Source: Rhodoblastus sp963704565
Lineage (GTDB): Bacteria > Pseudomonadota > Alphaproteobacteria > Rhizobiales > Beijerinckiaceae
Length of the DNA stretch: 64,000 nt
Direction of reading: 5' to 3'
Assembly (NCBI GenBank): GCA_963704565.1
Contig: OY969917.1
Coordinates: 3,658,001 to 3,722,000 of the forward strand
A model generated the notes under the pieces. That model saw nothing but the letters and a program-made list of their open reading frames with translations. It ran no database searches and was not told where the DNA came from. The number at the start of each line of letters is the position of its first letter. The first letter of the stretch is position 1. Both the position numbers and the translations under genes were made by a program. Of the stretch, positions 59,004 to 64,000 are shown piece by piece.

Positions 59004-60345
59004 AGTTTCCGCCCAATCCGTCATCCGGAGTTTCCAGTCGGATATAGCCGCGATCCGCGAGGCGCCGCCGCCGCGCAGCGCCATGCTGACCGTTCATATC
59101 CTGTTCGGGTTCATGGTGGCGGTGCTGCTTGTGCTGTGGATCGGGAAGATCGACCGGGTCGTCCAAAGCACCCATGGGCAGATCGATCTGGTCACGCCGG
59201 CCCAAGTCTATCAGGCGCTGGATCAATCGATCATCAAGAGCATCAATGTGCGCGAAGGCATGCTCGTCAAGAAAGGCGAGGTGCTCGGGACTCTCGATTC
59301 GACTTTCGCCAATGCCGACGTGACTCAACTCAGGCAGCAGGTCGCAAGCCTCAACGCCGAGATCGTTCGGGACAATGCCGAACTGGCCGGCATGGTTCCG
59401 GTCTTCACGGGCGATGACGACCCCTATCAGCGCCATTACAACCAATTGCAGCAAAAGCTGTTCAACGATCGCGACGCCCAGTACAAGGCCCAGGTCAACA
59501 GTTTCGACGAACAGATCAAACAGACCGCGGCGACCATCGCCAAAGCCAAGAACGACATTGCGCGTTACAGCCAAAGGTCGGAAATCGCCGGGAAGATCGA
59601 GAGCATGAGGTCCAAGCTCATCGCGTCCGGGGCCGGCTCGCTGCTGAATGAGCTGCTGTCGAAGGACAATGACGTTGAAATGCAGCGCACGGTTGAGAAT
59701 ACGGCGAATTCGATCAAGGAAGCACAGGCGCAGATCGACACCTACAAGGCCAACAAGGACGCTTTCATCCAGCAATGGCGCGCCACCGACAGCCAGGACG
59801 TCGTGACGGCGCAAAACAATCGCGACACGGCGCTCGCCTCGCTCAAAAAGGCCATTGTCCATCAGGACGTGGTGAAGATCGTCGCGGCGGAGGATTCGAT
59901 CATCCTCACGGTCGCGAAATTGTCGGTCGGCTCGGTTTTGCAGCCGGGCGACAAGTTCATCACCGCCATGCCGGTGAATGAACCGATCATCGCCAATATC
60001 CAGGTGTCATCGCGCGATGTCGGCTTCATCCGGGTTGGCGATCCGGTCACGCTCAAGATCGACGCCTTCAATTTTTCCCAGCACGGAACCGCCGAGGGCA
60101 AGGTCAAATGGATTTCCGAAGGCGCGTTCTGGATCGAGGATCAAACGGGTCAGCCCGCCAGCGAGGCCTATTACAAGGTCGGCGTCGAAATCAGACGCAT
60201 GAATTTTCGCGAAGTTCCCAAAAATTTCCGGCTGATGCCCGGCATGACGCTTGAAGGCGACATCAAGGTGGGGCGGCGCTCGGCGCTGATGTATCTGTTT
60301 GACGGCGTGCTGCGCGGCTGGGGCGAGGCGATGCGCGAGCCATGA
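58993..60345 (+). CDS. HlyD-family periplasmic adaptor of type I secretion
   Basis: A 450-residue membrane-fusion protein with one N-terminal membrane helix (about 32-52), a biotinyl-lipoyl-like hairpin ('KSINVREGMLVKKGEVLGTLDSTFANAD'), a long coiled coil (about 110-270) and a C-terminal beta-barrel ('IANIQVSSRDVGFIRVGDPVTLKIDAF', 'RLMPGMTLEGDIKVG'). It joins the ABC transporter to an outer-membrane channel. The GTG at 58993 gives an 11-base overlap with the transporter gene; its end overlaps the Sel1 gene by four bases. Confidence 0.9.
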   Translation: MSSKVSAQSVIRSFQSDIAAIREAPPPRSAMLTVHILFGFMVAVLLVLWIGKIDRVVQSTHGQIDLVTPAQVYQALDQSIIKSINVREGMLVKKGEVLGTLDSTFANADVTQLRQQVASLNAEIVRDNAELAGMVPVFTGDDDPYQRHYNQLQQKLFNDRDAQYKAQVNSFDEQIKQTAATIAKAKNDIARYSQRSEIAGKIESMRSKLIASGAGSLLNELLSKDNDVEMQRTVENTANSIKEAQAQIDTYKANKDAFIQQWRATDSQDVVTAQNNRDTALASLKKAIVHQDVVKIVAAEDSIILTVAKLSVGSVLQPGDKFITAMPVNEPIIANIQVSSRDVGFIRVGDPVTLKIDAFNFSQHGTAEGKVKWISEGAFWIEDQTGQPASEAYYKVGVEIRRMNFREVPKNFRLMPGMTLEGDIKVGRRSALMYLFDGVLRGWGEAMREP

Positions 60346-62249
60346 TGAGGTTAGCGCGTCGATTGACGCAACCCATGTTTCCGTTGCTCGGCCGGCGGGG
60401 CAGGGAATGGTTGCGCGCGCGCGCCCAGCGCGCTTTCGAAGAGCAACGGTTCCATACGGCGCTCCGTCTGTGGCGGCGGGGAGTCGAACTGGGCGACGTC
60501 GAATCCGCTTTCCGTCTCGCGGATGTCTATCAGAACAGTTACGGCGCCGCTGGTTATAATTTGCCTCGCGCGGCAGTCTGCTACCAATTCGCGGCGGAAC
60601 GCGGCCACGCCGAATCGCAGTTGCGGCTGGGACGGATTTTTCTCCAGGGGGCGGCGGGACGATTGTCCGAGAAATGGTCGAAGACCGTGCGGGATGAGGC
60701 GGTCGCTTCGGCGACGCAGGAAGCGATTTTCGCCGCGACGCCGAAGATCGAGCGAGATGCGACTCAAGCCCTGTTCTGGCTGGAAAAGGCGGCGCAACAA
60801 GGCCTGAACGAAGCCCGCGCCCTGATGGGAATGATATTCTTCGACGGCGCCGGCGTCGAAAAGGATTTCGATCGCGCGCGCCAGTATTTTGAGATGGTGG
60901 CGGATGGCGATCAGGCCACGGCCCATTTCGGTCTCGGCGAGATCCATTATCGCGGGCTCGGCGTCGAGCCGAATCTCGAACATGGCGCCGACTGGTATCA
61001 GAAAGCGGCGGACCTCGGCCATCTGCGGGCGCAGATCGCGATCGCCACCGTCTGTGCGACAGGCAAAGGACGGGAAGCCGATCCCGAACGCGCCGTTTAC
61101 TACATGGGACGAGCCGCCGAAGCCGGAGACCCTTACGCCGCCTTCACTTTTGGGCGCATGCTCCTGCTTGGCGAAGGCGGACCGGTCGACTTGGACCGCG
61201 CGGAGACTTATTTGCGCCTCTCGGCAAAGGCGGGGCATCTTCCCGCCATCCAGGCCCTGGCCGCCTTTTACAGCCAGGGCGGTCCTGTCGCGCAGGATTT
61301 GCGAGAAGCCGCCAACTGGTATCGCGCCGCGGCGGAGGCGGGGGATGTCCAGTCTCAATTCACCATGGGCCGCTTCGCCGCCGAGGGCATAGGCGTCGCC
61401 CTGAACTTGCGCGAGGCGGCGCGGTGGTTCGTCAGGGCCGCCGAACAGGGCCATGCGATCGCCGCCTATAACGCCGGGATATTCCTCAGTTCGGGCGGCG
61501 CGGTCCAGCCGGACCTGGACGCCGCCGTTCGCTGGCTGGAATTCGCCGCCGGCGAGGGCGTCGCGGAGGCCAAGGTGAAGCTGGCGGAAATCCATATGAA
61601 AGGGGATTCGGGCGCGCGGGATCTGGGACGCGCGATGAATCTGCTGCAGGAGGCGTCCGACGCCGGCGACCGCACGGCGAAAACCCGACTCGCTCTCATC
61701 TATCTGTCGCCCGAACACGGCCAACGCGACCTGGGCGAGGCGGAAAAACTCCTTCTCGCCGCCGCCGCCTCCGGCTCGCCCGAAGCGTCGCTGCATCTCG
61801 GTCATTTTTATTCGGGACAATTCGATCGGGCGACGGCGCGGCCCGATCAGGCGGTGCGCCATTATCTCGCCGCCGCCGAATCCGGCAATGTCGTCGCCCA
61901 GCACATTGTCGGCACGCTGATGTCCTCCGGGAACGCCTCCGACGATCAGCTCGCCCAGGCCATGCAATGGTTCCGGCGCGCGGCGGACGCCGGCTTCCCG
62001 CCCGCGCAATTCCAAATCGGCGTGTTTTATTGCACCGGACGAGGGATGGAGAAAAATCTCGGAGAGGCGGTGCGCTGGTATGAATTGGCCGCCGCCAACC
62101 GGCATGAAATGGCCATGTACAATCTCGGCGTGATGCTTTTGCAAGGCATGGGCGTCGACCCCGATCCCGCGCGCGGCGTGCAATTGATGAAGGATTCGGG
62201 GATCACGCCGCAAGCCGAGAACAGCGCGGCCCCCGCGGCGAATGGTTGA
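60342..62249 (+). CDS. Large Sel1-repeat (TPR-like) protein
   Basis: A 635-residue protein almost wholly made of Sel1-like repeats of about 36 residues, e.g. 'AHFGLGEIHYRGLGVEPNLEHGADWYQKAADLGH', 'AAFTFGRMLLLGEGGPVDLDRAETYLR', at least a dozen copies. No clear signal peptide is visible; the first 40 residues are basic with some hydrophobic stretches. Sel1 proteins are protein-protein scaffolds. Overlap with the adaptor gene (ATGA) suggests that it serves the same secretion system, perhaps as substrate chaperone or regulator; this is inference. Confidence 0.85.
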   Translation: MMRLARRLTQPMFPLLGRRGREWLRARAQRAFEEQRFHTALRLWRRGVELGDVESAFRLADVYQNSYGAAGYNLPRAAVCYQFAAERGHAESQLRLGRIFLQGAAGRLSEKWSKTVRDEAVASATQEAIFAATPKIERDATQALFWLEKAAQQGLNEARALMGMIFFDGAGVEKDFDRARQYFEMVADGDQATAHFGLGEIHYRGLGVEPNLEHGADWYQKAADLGHLRAQIAIATVCATGKGREADPERAVYYMGRAAEAGDPYAAFTFGRMLLLGEGGPVDLDRAETYLRLSAKAGHLPAIQALAAFYSQGGPVAQDLREAANWYRAAAEAGDVQSQFTMGRFAAEGIGVALNLREAARWFVRAAEQGHAIAAYNAGIFLSSGGAVQPDLDAAVRWLEFAAGEGVAEAKVKLAEIHMKGDSGARDLGRAMNLLQEASDAGDRTAKTRLALIYLSPEHGQRDLGEAEKLLLAAAASGSPEASLHLGHFYSGQFDRATARPDQAVRHYLAAAESGNVVAQHIVGTLMSSGNASDDQLAQAMQWFRRAADAGFPPAQFQIGVFYCTGRGMEKNLGEAVRWYELAAANRHEMAMYNLGVMLLQGMGVDPDPARGVQLMKDSGITPQAENSAAPAANG

Positions 62250-62287
62250 AACAGCGGGCTGAACGCCGCCCGGCGGCGAAGCGCCCG

Positions 62288-62394
62288 CTAGAGCGCGTTC
62301 GGAAATCACAGAGTCGAACGCGCGCTGTTATTTCATTGTTTTGACGCATATTCTTGTCCGAAAAGTCTATCAACTTTTCGGGAATATGCTCTAA
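62288..62394. repeat. Double palindromic intergenic repeat (copy 3)
   Basis: Begins with the inverted repeat GCGCGTTCG...CGAACGCGC (about 62293-62324) and continues with GACGCATATTCTTGTCC and stem CCGAAAAGT..ACTTTTCGG to ATATGCTCTAA. The second half matches the repeat at 53050. It lies between the converging Sel1 and rfbA genes and could end both transcripts. Confidence 0.7.
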
Positions 62395-62423
62395 CCGTTC
62401 CGCGCGAAAGTGGCGGAACCCTG

Positions 62424-63293
62424 TCAGTTCCGGTGGAGCAATTGCGCGAGATAGGCACCGTAGCCGCTCTTCTTGAGCGGCGCGGCGAGGGCCTGCAACT
62501 GCCGCTCGGAAATCCAGCCGGAAATGAAGGCGACCTCCTCGGGACAGGCGACCCGGAAGCCGGTGCGTTTTTCCAGCGTGCGCATGAATTCGGCGGCTTC
62601 GAGCAGGGAATCCGGGGTGCCGGTGTCGAGCCAGGCGAAGCCGCGCCCCATTTTCTCGACCCGCAGCTCGCCGCGTTTCAGATATTCGAGATTGAGATCG
62701 GTGATTTCCAGCTCGCCGCGCACCGACGGCTTCAGGCCGGCCGCGAAATCGGCGGCGCGCTCGTCGTAGAAATAAAGTCCGGTCACCGCCCAGCTGGAGC
62801 GCGGCGCTTTCGGCTTTTCCTCGATCGAGATCGCCTTGCCGCCGACGTCGAACTCCACCACGCCGTAACGTTCGGGATCGTGGACATGATAGGCGAAAAC
62901 CGTCGCGCCGCGCCCGACCGAGGCGGCGTTGCGCAATATGCCGGCCAGCCCGTGGCCATAGAAGAGATTGTCGCCGAGGATCAGCGCCGATTTCTGGCCT
63001 GAAACGAAATCCGCGCCAATGTGATAGGCCTGCGCCAGGCCTTCGGGACGCGGCTGTTCGGCATAAGACAATTGGATGCCCCATTGCGTCCCGTCGCCCA
63101 GCAGGCGCTGGAACAGGGGCAGATCCTGCGGCGTGGAGATGATCAGAATTTCCTGAATCCCGGCCAGCATCAAAGTGGTCAGCGGGTAATAGATCATCGG
63201 CTTGTCGTAGATCGGCAGAAGCTGTTTCGAGATGACATGGGTCATCGGATGCAGTCGGGTGCCGCTGCCGCCGGCCAGAATGATGCCTTTCAT
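62424..63293 (-). CDS. rfbA: Glucose-1-phosphate thymidylyltransferase
   Basis: A 289-residue nucleotidyltransferase, first enzyme of dTDP-L-rhamnose synthesis (glucose-1-P + dTTP to dTDP-glucose). Motifs are 'KGIILAGGSGTRLHPMTHVISKQLLPIYDKPMIYYPL' (split over residues 2-38), 'GDNLFYG', 'VVEFD....SIEEKPKAP' and 'FAWLDTGTPDSLLEAAEF'. Length is typical. It lies after rfbC on the minus strand, 100 bases away. Confidence 0.95.
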   Translation of the reverse strand: MKGIILAGGSGTRLHPMTHVISKQLLPIYDKPMIYYPLTTLMLAGIQEILIISTPQDLPLFQRLLGDGTQWGIQLSYAEQPRPEGLAQAYHIGADFVSGQKSALILGDNLFYGHGLAGILRNAASVGRGATVFAYHVHDPERYGVVEFDVGGKAISIEEKPKAPRSSWAVTGLYFYDERAADFAAGLKPSVRGELEITDLNLEYLKRGELRVEKMGRGFAWLDTGTPDSLLEAAEFMRTLEKRTGFRVACPEEVAFISGWISERQLQALAAPLKKSGYGAYLAQLLHRN

Positions 63294-63308
63294 CGAACCA
63301 TCCGTTTC

Positions 63309-63332
63309 AAAGTGACTCTTAAAGTGACTCTT
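63309..63332. repeat. Tandem 12-bp duplication between rfbC and rfbA
   Basis: AAAGTGACTCTT occurs twice in direct succession in the 100-bp spacer. It is probably a replication slip; whether it affects rfbA expression cannot be told. Confidence 0.6.
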
Positions 63333-63393
63333 GGAGAAGACGCGAGACGCGGGCGGGGAGGCGTCGGTCGGCGGCGTTCGGTCGCGAACGAAC

Positions 63394-63957
63394 TCAGTCG
63401 AAAATCGCCGGCAGATCGCGCAAGCGCGGGTGCTTGCGGTCCTTGTCGGAGAGCACGGCGCCGCCCGGCGGCAGGGGCCAGGCGATGGCGACGTCGGGAT
63501 CGTCCCAGGCGAGGCCGAGATCGTTGGCCGCCGAATAATAATTGCTCACCTTGTACATGACCTCGGTGTCCGGTTCGAGGGTTATGAAACCATGAGCGAA
63601 GCCGATCGGCACGAGCAATTGCCGCCAGTTCTCGGCCGACAATTCCACCGCGACATGCTGTCCAAACGTCGGCGAGTTTTTCCTGATGTCGACCGCGACA
63701 TCGAGAATGCGGCCGCGCGGGACGCGCACCAGCTTGTCCTGGGCGAAAGGCGCCGACTGGAAATGCAAGCCGCGCAGGGTTCCCGCCTGCGCCGAAAGCG
63801 AATGATTGTCCTGCACGAAATCCAGCGCGATCCCCGCCTCGGCGAAGGCCTGGCGGTTGTAAACCTCGGAGAAGAACCCCCGGTGATCGCCGAATTTCCT
63901 CGGCGTCACGATTTTAACGTCGAGGATCGCCGTCGCCTCGACAAGGATCGAACTCAT
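63394..63957 (-). CDS. rfbC: dTDP-4-dehydrorhamnose 3,5-epimerase
   Basis: A 187-residue cupin-fold epimerase, third enzyme of dTDP-rhamnose synthesis. Family features are 'PRKFGDHRGFFSEVYN', 'FVQDNHSLSAQAGTLRGLHFQ' (catalytic His in RGLHFQ), 'DVAVDIRKNSPTFGQHVAVELS' and 'VPIGFAHGF'. Length is typical. It sits between rfbA and the partial upstream gene, all on the minus strand. Confidence 0.95.
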   Translation of the reverse strand: MSSILVEATAILDVKIVTPRKFGDHRGFFSEVYNRQAFAEAGIALDFVQDNHSLSAQAGTLRGLHFQSAPFAQDKLVRVPRGRILDVAVDIRKNSPTFGQHVAVELSAENWRQLLVPIGFAHGFITLEPDTEVMYKVSNYYSAANDLGLAWDDPDVAIAWPLPPGGAVLSDKDRKHPRLRDLPAIFD

Positions 63958-63968
63958 GGTCGCCTTTC

Positions 63969-64000
63969 TCAGTCGGTCAGGGCGCCGAGCCTTTCGCCGC
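63969..64000 (-). CDS. End of an upstream rhamnose-pathway gene, probably dTDP-glucose 4,6-dehydratase (partial)
   Basis: Ten codons are visible on the minus strand up to the stop at 63969-63971, reading 'GERLGALTD' before the stop. The ending '(Y.G)ERLG' is typical of RfbB C-termini, and rfbB commonly precedes rfbC. Only the tail is present, so the call rests mainly on context. Confidence 0.4.
   Translation of the reverse strand, partial: GERLGALTD

Noticed and set aside
56637..59084. An 815-codon open frame antisense to the ABC transporter
   Set aside because: Same cause; the transporter frame has full motifs, the antisense has none.

Overview
The window is high-GC, densely coded DNA with the look of an alphaproteobacterium of the order Hyphomicrobiales, possibly a Beijerinckiaceae/Methylocystaceae relative. 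The evidence is an orphan CcrM-type GANTC adenine methylase, HWE-family signalling, the 'AGAGCAT...ATGCTCT' intergenic palindromes common in that order, and the protein styles. Its physiology is that of a sulfur oxidizer. The glycolate oxidase genes (glcDEF), glycerate 2-kinase and phosphoglycolate phosphatase suggest an organism that also handles 2-phosphoglycolate, as CO2 fixers do; that last step is inference. No genus is claimed.

Left part (1-8.9 kb): the end of a patatin-like gene, a periplasmic DsbA-like thioredoxin, a small membrane protein, then a glycolate module (glycerate 2-kinase, LctP-family permease, glcD, glcE, glcF). Middle (8.9-31.6 kb): a sulfur-oxidation island in two divergent halves. 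The minus-strand half encodes TusA, DsrE2, a sulfide:quinone oxidoreductase with all three catalytic cysteines, a pentaheme c-type cytochrome that looks like a fusion of a triheme dehydrogenase cytochrome and a TsdA-like diheme module, two half-size YeeE/YedE membrane proteins, a ModA-like periplasmic binding protein and an exported Tat-type DsrE-like protein. Next come two tiny genes and a TauD-like dioxygenase. The plus-strand half is a complete oxidative dsr operon, dsrABEFHCMKLJOPN, followed by a DsrC paralogue that has lost both functional cysteines and by an Rrf2-family regulator with an Fe-S type cysteine motif.

Proposed flow: sulfide, and perhaps thiosulfate or another sulfane-sulfur compound, is oxidized or captured in the periplasm (SQR, cytochrome, exported DsrE and binding protein). 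Sulfur may enter through the YedE pair, pass along DsrE2, TusA, DsrEFH and DsrC, be oxidized to sulfite by DsrAB, and return electrons through DsrMKJOP and DsrL. No sox or sulfite-oxidizing genes lie in the window.

Right part (31.6-64 kb): tRNA-Val(CAC), phosphoglycolate phosphatase, an aldehyde dehydrogenase, a parDE module, a FAH-family hydrolase, an FMN-binding glutamate synthase-like protein, ETF-ubiquinone oxidoreductase, a uracil-DNA glycosylase with rnhB, ccrM, rsfS-rlmH, an HWE histidine kinase, a PEP-CTERM exoprotein, a disturbed AT-richer patch (two orphan genes, a kinase-tail remnant and a 49-bp repeat), a frameshifted envC-like gene followed by ctpA, yibQ-like and rppH, a TPR lipoprotein, rpsU, a type I secretion pair with a Sel1-repeat gene, and the start of a dTDP-rhamnose locus. 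Two families of intergenic repeats are scattered through this half. The best candidate for something not well described is the 8.9-18 kb sulfur-capture cluster with its pentaheme fusion cytochrome.
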